Assembly (NCBI GenBank): GCA_051530055.1
Contig: CM121341.1
Span: forward strand, 17,484,001 to 17,548,000
Reading direction: 5' to 3'
Origin: Neoechinorhynchus agilis
Taxonomy: Eukaryota; Acanthocephala
DNA: 64,000 bases
Position numbers and translations under genes: made by a program. Shown here one piece after another: positions 21,815-32,303 of this stretch. Position 1 is the first letter of the stretch, and each line of letters starts with the position of its first letter. Under the pieces are notes generated by a model. The model did no database searches and was not told where the DNA came from. It saw only the letters and a list, made by a program, of their open reading frames with translations.

Positions 21815-22830
21815 CTGTGTCGTCCGGCGGTTTAGGTATCCGAAAAGCAGCTGATATTTCTCTGTCAGCTTATTTGGATTCGTATGAAGCAAGCCGCAAA
21901 ATAGTTCAGTCTTTTCTTGGCAATAATTATACTTTGGATGAAGATTTCGTGGGGGCTCGTAATATTTGCTGCTGAGATTCAGGAAGCGAGCAGGCCCCCA
22001 TCAAGGGTTGCAAAAAATCAGTTTGGGACTCAGCCTTGGTAGCGAGAATTCGTAACTCTTCAATTTCAGATTCTCGTGACCTGGTGAACCAAACTCGATT
22101 GGCGGCAGTCTCTACTAGAGAATCGGGTACTTGGCTCAACGCTATCTCGATCGCTTCTGTGGAAACCCTTCTCGCTGACGCGACAGTATAGATTGCAGTC
22201 TCCCTGAGAATTAGGGTAACGACGTGTACATCTCATCGATGTCGTTGCGGAGCTACCGATGTAAAAATCGGGATGCCATAGTCTCGTCTGTCGGCAATCA
22301 GGCGGAAAGTACTCAAGACACGCTGAAGTGAACGCAATTCTTAGTCGTGCCCCGAATACTATGAATGCGCCCAACATCCAACAGCCGAGCAATCTTTGCA
22401 GACTCCATGGCCGTAGACCGGACGGTGTCACAGTATACCCGTGGCGAGAAAGAAAATGCCTTCTCTGGGACGCCACGTTTCTTGGACACGCTCGCAGTCA
22501 GCAACATAAAATTCGCCACCGTTAAACCAGTGGGAGAAGCAACTGCCGCTGAGGAACGCAAAAGGACAAAATTCGAGGACCTTAGTCGTAAACATTATTT
22601 TCTTTTCTTTGGCGTCGAGATATTCAGGCCGTTTGCTACCGCGGCGACTTACCTGGTCAAGCAATTGTCCAAGAGATTGAGACGAATCACTGGCGATCAG
22701 AGGGCAGGAGCATTCCTCCTACAAAACATAACTCTGGCTATGCAACGAGGGAACGCTGCATCCGTCCTTCCGACCGTTGCACCAGGACGGCAGTTGAGTG
22801 ATCCAGAACGGTAGTGTGAACGATCCTTTA
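21815..22830 (+). mobile_element. REL-endonuclease LINE, 3' third
   Basis: Opens at SGGLGIRKAADIS (21,826), continues through the zinc knuckle and GRRPDGVTVYPWRE (about 22,405-22,450) to the C-terminus near 22,812 and the 3' end GATCCAGAACGGTAGTGTGAA. Frames are broken. It closely matches the copy at 15.5-17.0 kb and is a 5'-truncated insertion. Confidence 0.85.
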
Positions 22831-22899
22831 TTTAGCTATAGTTAAATTTCATAATATGTTGATAAAATGTGATTTTATAGTAAAGGAATATACGCAATG

Positions 22900-24640
22900 T
22901 ATATAATATTTCGACCCTTCTTCGGATCTAAAAATAAGATATGGAGAATTTATGTAATCCTCATTTGTAGGATATAATCAGGCTCGTTGCCTTCCATTGT
23001 TTCGTTATTTTTAATATAGACCGCTTCAGTTATGATACAAGTGTATCGGTCGTCGCTACGGCCCAATATTTTTATGTCATTAAAATCGATTGAGTGTCCT
23101 GTGTTATCTACATGATTTACTATCGCAGAATTTTTATCTTGCCTCCTCAATGCGTATTTGTGTTCATAAGTTCTGCGAGCAACATTATTCGCTTGTCCTA
23201 CATAGGACTTGTTGCAGTCTGTGCGTGGTATGCTATAAACCACGCCATGTGGTGGGTCACCCTTCGCAGAACTTATGAAAGCATTGGGGGTCTTTTGTTG
23301 TTTGGTGTAAGTTATTGCTTTAATTCCCTTTAGTCGATACGCATTCACTATTTTTGAGTTCAACTTACTGTGTCGTTTTTCATTTACATAAGGGATGTTT
23401 ATGTATCGTATTTCCTCATGTGATCTCTGTGTTGATCTTCTATTCCAGTAACTCATGCCTTGAACGCAGCATATAATTTGTTTCTGAGTATATCCACTAT
23501 TTTTAGAAAGATTTTTTTAAATTTAATTTTATTATTCAAAGAAATTACGTTCGAGCAGTACATTTTCGCTCTTCTAAAAAGAGCTGTCATTCTACTAATT
23601 TTATATTTTATGGGTTGTGTTGATATCCATGGGACTGGATAGCTAAGGGTTGTTGGGTTTTCTATAAACACTAGTTTCCAAGATTACCCCTCTCTTAACA
23701 TATACGTCCAAAAATGGAAGAGATTTTTCCCTTTCTATATCAATACTCCATTGGATTGCAGAGTCATTTTTATTTAAGTGGTTACAAAGTAAATCACTAG
23801 TGATTGAATTATCCACAATCAGAAATGTTTCATCCACATATCGTAACCACATTTTTACAAAAGGTAAATCAGGTACATTTTTATCTTCCCAATTTCTCAT
23901 ATATATGTTTTAGCTAATATTGGTGCAATCGGACTACCCATAGCCCCTCTTCATATTGAAAATTGCACTGTTTTGTGCAAAATACGAAGATTTTTCGCCA
24001 ATCTGCCTCATTAAGTTTCCAACCTTGATTATTTCTCAAGAGAAACGGAATGGCTAAGTCAATAGCCTTATCAACTGGAATTTTCGTAAAGAGTGATACT
24101 ATATCTGCGGATATCATTTTATGTCCACTCAAGTGAGTGTGGTCATTGAGCCTTTCAATGAATTCGTTACCAGACGTAACCACTCTATTACTATGGGGAA
24201 TGGCCTTTTTTAGCATATTGGCTAAGGTCCTTGATATGGAGGTGGTATACGAGTAGTGTGCTGCAATGATTAGTCTCAATTTGATTGGATTTTTATGTAC
24301 TTTTCCATAGAACTTAATTCTAGGGGTATGTGAGCCAGCTGATCTATATTTTTTATATATTTCATCTGTAATTTTCTTCTGTTTTTTCAGGGCTAGGAGA
24401 AAATTATTAAAATCCTTTTCATGCTTTTCAGTAGGACAAACAATTAACAGAGCAATACAAAATCTCAAAACATCGTTCAAGAAGGACATACAATTATATG
24501 ACTCATATATAAACTCAATCAAAACTACCTACGATCCCGCGATCTGTGGTCTTATAGAGGATGCGTTAAATGATATTTGTGATGTAGAGAAAGCGATTAT
24601 TCAGAAAAGACATTAAAAACTACAGTCTGACAAAAGCACA
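22900..24640 (-). mobile_element. Penelope-like element (RT plus GIY-YIG endonuclease), broken
   Basis: The reverse strand shows an RT region (about 24,520-23,640) with KFYGKVHKNP, HKMISADIVSLFTKIPVD and MWLRYVDETFLI, then SLPFLDVYV. A C-terminal GIY-YIG nuclease follows (about 23,260-23,120) with GVVYSIPRTDC and KSYVGQANNVARRTYEH. This is the standard order of Penelope-like elements. The coding region is interrupted several times. The first part of the RT and the 5' end are missing or diverged. Confidence 0.85.
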
Positions 24641-24649
24641 TTATTTGGC

Positions 24650-24832
24650 ACAGAACACTCAATCGATTTTAATGACATAAAAATATTGGGCCGTAGCGAC
24701 GATCGATACACTCGTATCATAACTGAAGCGGTCTATATTAAAAATAACGAAACAATGGAAGGCAACGAGCCTGATTATATCCTACAAATGAGGATTACAT
24801 AAATTCTCCATATCTTATTTTAAATCTGAGAT
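24650..24832 (+). repeat. Inverted copy of the Penelope-like 3' end
   Basis: About 175 bp encoding SIDFNDIKILGRSDD through ITEAVYIKNNETMEG in the opposite direction to the same segment at 22,925-23,090. The element is thus flanked by an inverted repeat of its own 3' end, an arrangement known for Penelope-like elements. Confidence 0.85.
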
Positions 24833-25012
24833 ATCTTATGCGATCATTTCTTTTGTTAGCTTTCCGATGATGTCTGCGATTTCATGCGATTTCTTTTGAA
24901 GAAAGCATAAAATTTGTTATTACAAATAAACATAGCTTTCACAACTGAAAATAACGAAGTCACTCATTTTGAAAACGACATCGTTATTTGAAATATTGGT
25001 TGTTTTCTGGTG
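24833..25012 (+). repeat. 180-bp direct repeat, left copy (flanks uS2m and LRR genes)
   Basis: From TCTTATGCGATCATTTCTTTTG to GTTATTTGAAATATTGG. Nearly identical to 28,852-29,028 in the same orientation. The right copy overlaps the end of a small reverse-strand ORF. Confidence 0.85.
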
Positions 25013-25307
25013 TAAAAATAAAATATTGTCTTTATCAAGGTTTGTTTCTTACTTTATTTATCTTCTTCGGTGGTCTTCTTCCCATAATGTCGGGTACGTA
25101 GACGTGTATTTCTATCCCAAATGTAATTAATAATGGCACTAAAACTCTTTCAATCGAGCATTCTCGCAAAGGTGTCCCAAAGTTTTTTATTTATTGTCAC
25201 TACATTTCTCTTTGTGAGCTAATAAGCATGTTTGCAAAATTTGGGCAAGGTTGGTCCTATTCTTATTTGCTTACTACATTTGTTTAGAGGAGCTTATTAA
25301 TTTCTGA

Positions 25308-25790
25308 TTGGTTGCCTTAAAAGATTGGATAAAATTAGCATTTAGAAGCTTCAGAAAATTAATTTTTTTTTCTGTTGCCAATCGCTATTATAACATCACA
25401 ATCAATGTTTTAAGAAGCTTTGCTATACCCTACGCGTTTGCACGAATTTATAAGATTGTGAAAGCGTGGTATCGAGAGTGGATCAGCGGAACATTTTTAA
25501 ATGCTGATAAAAAATTCGGTCTAAGTGTCCGACTGCCCGATCTTTGTATTTTCTTTCACTCGCTAGCTCCTTTCGGTTCTCACTATCCGGCATTGACGGA
25601 AGCCAATAAAATGCTGGTTCCCATTATGGCACTGGTGGACACTGACGCCAATCCAAACATTATAACGTATCCGATTCCAGCCAATGACGACTCACCGTCT
25701 TCTGTTGGATTATTTGGAACGTTATTTGTCGATACCATTTGCCGAGCTAAGCAATTAAAGGAAGAAATTGACAGTCTAACCAAAATTTAA
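25308..25790 (+). CDS. mrps2: Mitochondrial ribosomal protein uS2m (MRPS2), C-terminal exon(s)
   Basis: Component of the small subunit of the mitochondrial ribosome. Clear uS2 signatures: SGTFLNADKKFG (for GGmLTNarl.fG), VRLPDLCIFFHSL, MALVDTDANPNIITYPIP, NDDSPSSVGLFGTLF and ICRAKQLKEEI, all in the order seen in human MRPS2. The open frame also covers FRKLIFFSVANR, equal to the GGxiLFV strand of uS2. There is an in-frame TGA just before 25,308, so the true 5' boundary is probably an acceptor near 25,325 (CTTAAAAG) or slightly downstream. About 10 extra residues precede SGTF compared with human, perhaps a further small intron. The N-terminal exon(s) with the mitochondrial targeting sequence were not found upstream, where the Penelope-like element and a direct repeat lie. 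The gene may be partial or have a longer first intron. Confidence 0.75.
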   Translation: MVALKDWIKLAFRSFRKLIFFSVANRYYNITINVLRSFAIPYAFARIYKIVKAWYREWISGTFLNADKKFGLSVRLPDLCIFFHSLAPFGSHYPALTEANKMLVPIMALVDTDANPNIITYPIPANDDSPSSVGLFGTLFVDTICRAKQLKEEIDSLTKI

Positions 25791-26091
25791 GGCGAGCAAA
25801 TGATTTTTTATCAGACACATTTCTCTGCTCCCGGTTCACCGAATAAAGAATTCAAGAAAGACCAATTTCCTTGATAGATAGGATGATATTACCGTTCGAA
25901 CAAACCTAGAAACTAAGAATTTTATCGCTAAATATCTTGTCAAGTGTTCGCATTTTGTAAACATCAATCAAAGCACAAGTTCACGACGATGGATCTTTTG
26001 ACAAGCGACATCTCGAACTGCATAAAGGTTGAATCTTTATATTGTACGTAAAAATTGACTCACAAAGAAACTCACGAACTAGCTCGAGACA

Positions 26092-28080
26092 ATGGATTTG
26101 TTTTATTCCATGAGAATGCTGTTTAATTTGTTCGTGGTTCTTTGTTTTCTTGTCAAATGTGAATTTACGAGAGTAGCATCTAAAAAAACGATGTTAGAAC
26201 GCAAATTTTACCTGAGTGAACGATGTATTATTTCAAATATCACAACACCTTATGCATCCCGCATTAATTGCAGACGTTATGGACGTGGTCAATTGTTGGC
26301 AAATGTTCTTCGAACAGTCGGAAAAAAAGGTACAATTAAACGAGTATTGATCGAGGAAGTATCGATAGGAGAAATCCCCAATGATCTTGAATTTATTCTT
26401 CCAAACGTTGAAGACATGTCAATATTCTGCAGAAAATCAATGGACAAAGTTTTTAAAATCGACAAGTATATGATCCAAAATTTTAAACATCTCAAAAAGC
26501 TTTCAATTCAATATGCGGACTTATGCGAAATTGAAGATGATTCCTTTAAGGGATTTAACGATTTAACTCATCTTAATCTAATGCGTAACAAAATAATGGT
26601 GCTGGATTCAACGATGGGTAACCACCTTTTAAAGCTGAAATCTCTTATTCTGTCTAATAATCGATTAAGTGGTGATTGTTTATCTGTTATCAGTCGTATG
26701 ATCAATCTAAAAGTGCTTGACCTATCTAAAAACCAAATTGAAATCGCCGTTATTCCTGATGGATATCGATTTGATAAATTAGAGGAGCTCAGAATGGAGC
26801 ACAATCCTCTGCGTGTAATTAAATTAGATCGATTAACTCGATTTAAGAATTTGAAAATGTTGGCATTCAATTTTATTGGAGAATTAAATGATTTATTCCG
26901 AGAAGAAACGCAGTTCGACCGTCTAAAGGAGTTGAGAGTTTTTGGCGGAACAACACGATATTTGAACGCGAGTTTTTTACGCAGAGTTCCTAAACTAACA
27001 CGCTTAAAAGCCAATATGGGGTGTCTCGAGCAAATTCCCACTGGAAACGAACGTACAAGCAAATTGGTGGAATCCATGGTTTTGTCAGGAAATCAAATCA
27101 GTAAACTTGATGATTCGTGTTTCTCGCAATGGTCAAATCTTGACCATTTGGATCTGTCAAGTAATCGAATTTCTAGCATTAGCAAATATGCATTTTCGTA
27201 CCTCCGAAAACTAAGAATTCTCGATCTCGGAGATAACCAAATTTCATATCTGCTTTACGGAGTATTGAAGAACAATGTCCGAATAAATACGCTTTCTATG
27301 GCCAATAACGATTTAATAACACTGCCTAAAAAATTTTTGAAGACTTTGAAGAACCTCCAAATGCTCGATTTGTCTCATAATCCAATAAGTAGTATCGATA
27401 CGATTACCGTTGGAGCGAATAATGTTAGACAATGTATTATAAAGGATACACCAATTTCGTTTTTATTGTATGATCAAAAGCGAAATCCTGATACCTTTCT
27501 CGAAATTTTCGATGTCGTAGAATTCATTCCCCAACCTTCACGGGAAGGTTTTGGTGTTCACGGTTTGGTTCAGCACTGTAATGTCACAATGAATGTTACT
27601 GTGCTAACATCGAAAAATCTACATCACGTAAAAGACGTTCATCAACTGATCAATGGAAATGAGACGTTTTCACTCGACTTAAGCCATAATGAGATATTCG
27701 TTATCGATAACGATGACTTTCTTTTATTAACAAAGCTTCAATTCCTGTGCGTTCAATTTAACAAGATTTGGAAAATTGTTCCGCGATCGTTTGAACATTG
27801 CCAGGAATTGAAAACGCTTGATCTGGCAAATAACCATCTAAGAAATCTTGATGTACAGGACATGTTCTATGGACTAAACAATGTCATTGCTCTACATTTG
27901 GCCAAAAATGGGTTTCAGTTATTTCCCAGTTATCATTTGTCGAATCTAAAAAGTCTAAGAAGTCTTAATATTTCTCACAATCCAATTCGAAAACTAGACA
28001 GTGGTGCATTCCGAGATGCAGGAACAGTTACGGTGGTTTTTCTGGCTTTCACCGATATTAAAATTATTTTAGATCTATAA
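26092..28080 (+). CDS. Secreted leucine-rich-repeat protein
   Basis: Single-exon ORF of 662 residues. The N-terminus (MRMLFNLFVVLCFLVKCEF) is a signal peptide; the first or the seventh codon could start. The rest is a ladder of about 15 LRRs of the typical extracellular type (LxxLxLxxNxI): LTHLNLMRNKI, LKSLILSNNRL, LKVLDLSKNQI, LDHLDLSSNRI, LRILDLGDNQI, LQMLDLSHNPI, LKTLDLANNHL and LRSLNISHNPI. A non-LRR island with Cys lies around residues 460-510. No transmembrane helix, GPI-type tail, C-terminal LRR cap or TIR domain is visible before the stop, so it looks secreted, resembling the ectodomain of chaoptin- or Toll-like proteins. Ligand and role unknown. The ATG context is ACAATGG. Confidence 0.8.
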   Translation: MDLFYSMRMLFNLFVVLCFLVKCEFTRVASKKTMLERKFYLSERCIISNITTPYASRINCRRYGRGQLLANVLRTVGKKGTIKRVLIEEVSIGEIPNDLEFILPNVEDMSIFCRKSMDKVFKIDKYMIQNFKHLKKLSIQYADLCEIEDDSFKGFNDLTHLNLMRNKIMVLDSTMGNHLLKLKSLILSNNRLSGDCLSVISRMINLKVLDLSKNQIEIAVIPDGYRFDKLEELRMEHNPLRVIKLDRLTRFKNLKMLAFNFIGELNDLFREETQFDRLKELRVFGGTTRYLNASFLRRVPKLTRLKANMGCLEQIPTGNERTSKLVESMVLSGNQISKLDDSCFSQWSNLDHLDLSSNRISSISKYAFSYLRKLRILDLGDNQISYLLYGVLKNNVRINTLSMANNDLITLPKKFLKTLKNLQMLDLSHNPISSIDTITVGANNVRQCIIKDTPISFLLYDQKRNPDTFLEIFDVVEFIPQPSREGFGVHGLVQHCNVTMNVTVLTSKNLHHVKDVHQLINGNETFSLDLSHNEIFVIDNDDFLLLTKLQFLCVQFNKIWKIVPRSFEHCQELKTLDLANNHLRNLDVQDMFYGLNNVIALHLAKNGFQLFPSYHLSNLKSLRSLNISHNPIRKLDSGAFRDAGTVTVVFLAFTDIKIILDL

Positions 28081-28744
28081 CCGAACATCGGGAATTGGCT
28101 CACATAAAGTGCAACATTCGGATATTTTATTTCTTCAATACAAAAATTTTCTTTGATTGTTTGTGATCTTCTGACTTTAGTAACCGCTTTAAAATTCCTC
28201 AATGTAAAATAACATAAAGGAATACAATTTCAAAAACACCCTTCATTCCCTAGTCTGGAGCCTCTAAGTTTTTCGAATGTCGGTCATGAAATGGCTATGC
28301 GATATCATTTGATCTCGAATTTTCGATCCTAATTGAATTCGATTATTTTAATGAATAGTCAAACACAACGATAGTCATGAAAACCCAACATTTCAATCCG
28401 CTTCTATCTTATCTGTACTTCTTCATCCTTTTGACAAACTATTATTTTAGTAACAAAGATCAATTAATCACATTTTTTCTTAAAATAAGACTTGATTTCT
28501 GATATAAATCGAAATTTCGATGTTCTTATTAAAAAAAACCACATACACACAATTAACAATAAATTAACAATCACCATGAGTCATTCTTTAACGGATTTAA
28601 TTAGTTTTGTAGTAAGTTGATGCAAGCAGTAGTTAGACTGAGCTTCGAAATGATCTCAAATCTCTTAGTCTATTTCTGTTCCCTTACGAGTGTAAAAGAG
28701 TAAACCTGCGCAAATAGATTAGTACCGAGCGCTGGCCTCTTTTC
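28081..28744. other. 3' flank of LRR gene, nothing recognised
   Basis: AT-rich. A short stretch GCAACATTCGGATATTTTATTTC near 28,112 recurs near 29,040. No gene seen. Confidence 0.35.
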
Positions 28745-28930
28745 TCATGATGAATGATACATTAATCTAACCCTTTTTAGTAGTTCAGTCGACGGCTCAA
28801 TATCAACTCCTTTAGATCCGAACATTTTAGACTGTTTAGTCGCATAGTTGAGATATCTTATGCGATCATTTCTTTTGTTAGCTTCCCGATAATGTCTGCG
28901 ATTCCATGCGATTTCTTTTGAAGAAAGCAT
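28745..28930 (-). CDS. Possible last exon or small hypothetical protein
   Basis: A reverse-strand frame open from about 28,960 contains KEIAWNRRHYREANKRN, RIRYLNYATKQSKMF and ends RVRLMYHSS. It is basic and charged like a ribosomal or nucleic-acid-binding tail, but I recognise no family. Its first third falls in the 180-bp direct repeat; the left copy at 24.84 kb has a stop at the AWN position. It may be the 3' exon of a gene whose other exons I cannot place. Confidence 0.3.
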   Translation of the reverse strand: MLSSKEIAWNRRHYREANKRNDRIRYLNYATKQSKMFGSKGVDIEPSTELLKRVRLMYHSS

Positions 28931-29028
28931 AAAATTTGTTATTATAAATAAACATAGCTTTCACAACTGAAAATAACGAAGTCACTCATTTTGAAAACGA
29001 CATCGTTATTTGAAATATTGGCTATTGT
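28852..29028 (+). repeat. 180-bp direct repeat, right copy
   Basis: Same orientation as 24,833-25,012. Together they bracket a 4-kb block with uS2m and the LRR gene. Confidence 0.85.
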
Positions 29029-29335
29029 TATAAAGTGTAGCATTCGGATATTTTATTTCGGCAATGCCAAAAATTCCTTTATTGGCTTGGTGCTTTCCGA
29101 CTATGGTCATCCGCAACTTGGTTAAAACAATCTTGTTGCTTACTGCGCAAGGGTTTGAATTAGGTTCCATTATGACCGCTACTCCTCCGGATTTTATTGC
29201 AGATTTTTCCGCTAAGTGCGACCGGAGGGTGATCGTCTTTAAATGTATCTAAATTGATTATTGCGGTAAATCGAATAATCTATAAAATTTCTTAGGTGAC
29301 ATGTCTCTTAGGGCGAATTTGTTACTATTACGGGT
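29029..29335. other. Intergenic stretch, nothing recognised
   Basis: AT-rich sequence. A 62-codon ORF here has no coding look. Confidence 0.3.
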
Positions 29336-29832
29336 TTTAAGAGTTCGCATGCTCGACCATTTTTTCAGATTGATCATTCGTGAGTGTAATTATAAAATCG
29401 CGAATCCTGTGCAGTATTTCTTGTATGATTTGAAGTGAATAAAGGCTATCGATCTTAGCCAATATTTTCAAAGCATATTTTGGCCTTGAGTTTCTAATCC
29501 GGTACTTACCCATCATGTAGAAAATCGTGTCAAATACATCAACGCTAATGCTTGCCGATACGATTGCGAAGTAAACTTAATTTTCTATGCAAATACTATT
29601 TTATCGCTTAATTTTTTTGCTTCATTTCAGCCCGACGTGAAAAGTTCTTTAGTTCACTTGGCAGCTGAGAACTCTCGACCTATGACAGTTACAATTGTTT
29701 AAATATGTATTTAATAGTCCCATAGTTGACTGGCATTTCCATCTTTGCTCTTATTTCTGCACCAATCGGTACAATTGGATATCTGTCAATGTACGAAGCG
29801 TTCTCATTAATTGCAATTTCATGACCTTAAAC
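29336..29832 (+). repeat. 490-bp duplicated segment with exon-like content, copy 1
   Basis: Nearly identical and same-strand to 51,306-51,792. It contains a convincing small intron: exon text YINANACRYDCE, donor GTAAAC at about 29,572, acceptor CTTCATTTCAG at about 29,631, then PDVKSSLVHLAAENSRPM ending VTIV and a stop at about 29,701. The final LVhlAaenSrpmTVtIV weakly recalls the last strand of PP2C phosphatases. On the reverse strand, 29,832-29,697 reads ENASYIDRYPIVPIGAEIR and ends at a stop, so two convergent 3' ends may be present. Families unproven. Confidence 0.45.
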
Positions 29833-29985
29833 AAAAATGAAAGAATTTATTGATTTTCAATAACCAGTAATATACGACGATTCGATGAAATGTGAATCTT
29901 TCCGATTTCAAGTCAAGGATTGCGAGGCAGACGCCGCCTTCTACCATATCTTTTACTAACGAAATTAAATTTCTTTTGGTTGTTT

Positions 29986-30128
29986 TATGGCGAAGAAATT
30001 GAAATGATTTTATTTAAAATCCGATATTTCGGCACAAGCTTTTAAAAAACTTACTTGTATTTTTCTTCGAAAACAACCTGCCGAAATGTCGGATTTAAAA
30101 TAAAATCATTTCAATTTCTTCGCCATAA
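29986..30128. repeat. Foldback element with CCGATATTTCGG core
   Basis: Arms of about 52 bp: TTTTATGGCGAAGAAATTGA through CCGATATTTCGGCA at 29,986-30,037, and its reverse complement (with CCGACATTTCGGCA) at 30,077-30,128, around a 40-bp loop. Related elements occur at 50.6-50.9 and 60.4 kb. The core resembles Penelope-like terminal sequences. Confidence 0.8.
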
Positions 30129-30410
30129 AACATGGACGCATTTTATGTAAACCTTTAGCTTGTTTCATTGAATTCCATTTTGAAAACTTGGCCTGCCTCA
30201 TTGAACCGTTAACTTTTTTCCTTTTGACTTTTTTGACTTACACCAACTGTTCACTTCTAAGAGCTTCAGATGCGCATTGAATAGTCTCTCATCGCTTTAA
30301 TTATTGAACCTTTTAGGATATCAGTAACTTGCTCAAAGTACTTCTTGAACGCAGCATCGAAGAGTAGATTACTTATCAGAGCCCCGTTCCCAGCACATTT
30401 ATTTTTGTAG
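30129..30410. repeat. Spacer duplicated (inverted) at 50.30-50.60 kb
   Basis: TAGCTTGTTTCATTGAATTC, GAACCGTTAACTTTTTTCC and CTGTTCACTTCTAAGAGC recur in reverse complement at 50,475-50,585. It is part of the larger composite unit. No gene seen. Confidence 0.7.
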
Positions 30411-30960
30411 GTTTAGAGTAGACGACGATGTGGAGATTAAACACCTTCATTAACAGCGACTATAGCAGAATATATTCTCAGATCCACCTATTTTCCGTTT
30501 GAGAAAAAGCGACGCAGACTGATGGAAGAGAATGCTGGTATCAACCGCGACTAAACCTAACAATAATCTCAGATTTCATTACATCCCGTTCGAGGAAATC
30601 GGCTTATTGATGGTAGAGAGTGTCGACATCAACGGCGACTAAAGCTAAATATCATCATATATCTCCCTACTTTCCGTCCGAGGAAAAGCTACAAAGACTT
30701 ATGGAAAAGTGCCGGCATCATGGCGACTATTGCATAATATCATCGTAGATCTCCCTGCCTTCCGTTCGAGAAAAATCGACACAGAATGATGGAATAGAAT
30801 GCCGACATCATAGCGACTAAAGCTAATATCATCCCATATCTCCTTACCTTCCGTTAGAGGAAAAGCTACACAGAGTTATCATAGAGAATACCGGCACCAA
30901 CGGAGACTAAAATAAAATACCATCACAGATATCCCTACCTTCCGTTCTCCACCGAATACT
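30411..30960 (+). repeat. 89-bp tandem satellite, array 3 (about 6 monomers)
   Basis: Best-preserved array: GCGACTA markers near 30,457, 30,547, 30,636, 30,723, 30,814 and 30,902, spaced 87-91 bp. It runs straight into the 1.2-kb unit. The right end matches the inverted array at 49.62-49.76 kb base for base over long stretches. Confidence 0.9.
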
Positions 30961-32303
30961 GGTCCAGTATCGGATAACTGTCGCACTGGAAAATCCATCG
31001 TATGAGGACCGTCATCAATGTCATTTCAGGACCGCATAAAGGTTATCGATTATCGTATGGTAAATACAAAATGCTACATGTATGTGAAAGGCCACTAGAA
31101 CATCGATCACGAGAAATATGTTGTATCTTTACATCCTCGAGAGTATAAGGACGATTATTTTTTTGCAGAAAACATGTCGATATTTAAGGTCGCAACAATT
31201 TGCTCCTTTTTCGAGCAAATTTCTATCCCAACTATGCTTTAAAAATCCTTTATCCCAGTTTAGATGTCACATTCCAGCCATGAGGAGCGAAATTCACAAA
31301 ATCCGGGCAGAGATGAGAAAAGCGATAATCCTGCAAACGATAATACAGAAAGCGTCAGTAAAGAGGAGGAAACCAATACGATTCCAGCAATTATTCCGAT
31401 AAAGTGTAGCTATAGGAAGCGGAAAAATCTATTCGATCACAAAGCTCGAAATATGTTCAATCGTCCGTGGTCATAACCTATATAGACTCGTCAGATTATA
31501 ATAAAAATAGCCTTTTCGTATATTTTGACAACATTAATTCAGAAGTACTCGTTATTCTTATGTTCTATGTGATTGTTGAATACAAGAAATGAGGTTCAAT
31601 TAAAATTGAGAACAAAGAAAACACGTCTCCTTCAAAATAACTCCCGGTGTTTCAATAACAAGATTCTAAACTTCGCATAGACTTTATTGGCAGTATTTTA
31701 AGTTTTGATCTTGATTCTCGTTTCCGCATTTCGTGTTCAACGGAAGGTTATGAAAAATAAGCAACTGAATCTTTTGAAGGAATAAAATATCAAGACGATT
31801 TTAAACTCCCATATACGAACGATAATTCAATGAGCGTAAGAACAGTGAATATATTCAAAAAGATGGAACCCATAATTAGCACGGAGAAAGTCAGGCGGCG
31901 AAGGTTTGTCGAAACAAAACCGCAAGCGTCACGAATGAGAGAAGTATAGACCAATCTTCATCTGATGCCGGGCAGAAGGAATTTCATACACTAGAACAGA
32001 TAGGAACGACGGTCGTCGAATTTGAATACGTTCCTGACTTTATAGCCAATGTGCTCTTATACCTACAATCAGACGACCAACAAGCAGAATACCTCGCTCC
32101 AATATCCAAATGGATAGTGTCAAGATTCTTTGAAGAGATTTAGAATACGGATGGGAAAAAAGGATCAGGGCCCTAAATTCGGTTTAAAACAGTGAAGCGA
32201 AGGTGTGATCTACCAACTACAAATGTTATAGCGACGTCACCTTTAAGATCCACGATTACCATTTGTACATAATGATGAAATATCCGATCCGCGATGAACT
32301 CGA
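30961..32303 (+). repeat. Composite repeat unit, copy B
   Basis: Begins TCCACCGAATACTGGTCCAG (present in inverted copy C, absent from copy A) and follows copies A and C to GATGAACTCGAAG, where it is cut and joined to a reverse-oriented LINE fragment. Confidence 0.9.
31264..31476 (+). CDS. Small hypothetical ORF in composite repeat (copy B)
   Basis: 70 codons, same start and end as the ORF at 2,011-2,223, with only a handful of substitutions (for example DRDEKSN to GRDEKSD) and no frame change. Function unknown and coding unproven. Confidence 0.25.
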   Translation: MSHSSHEERNSQNPGRDEKSDNPANDNTESVSKEEETNTIPAIIPIKCSYRKRKNLFDHKARNMFNRPWS

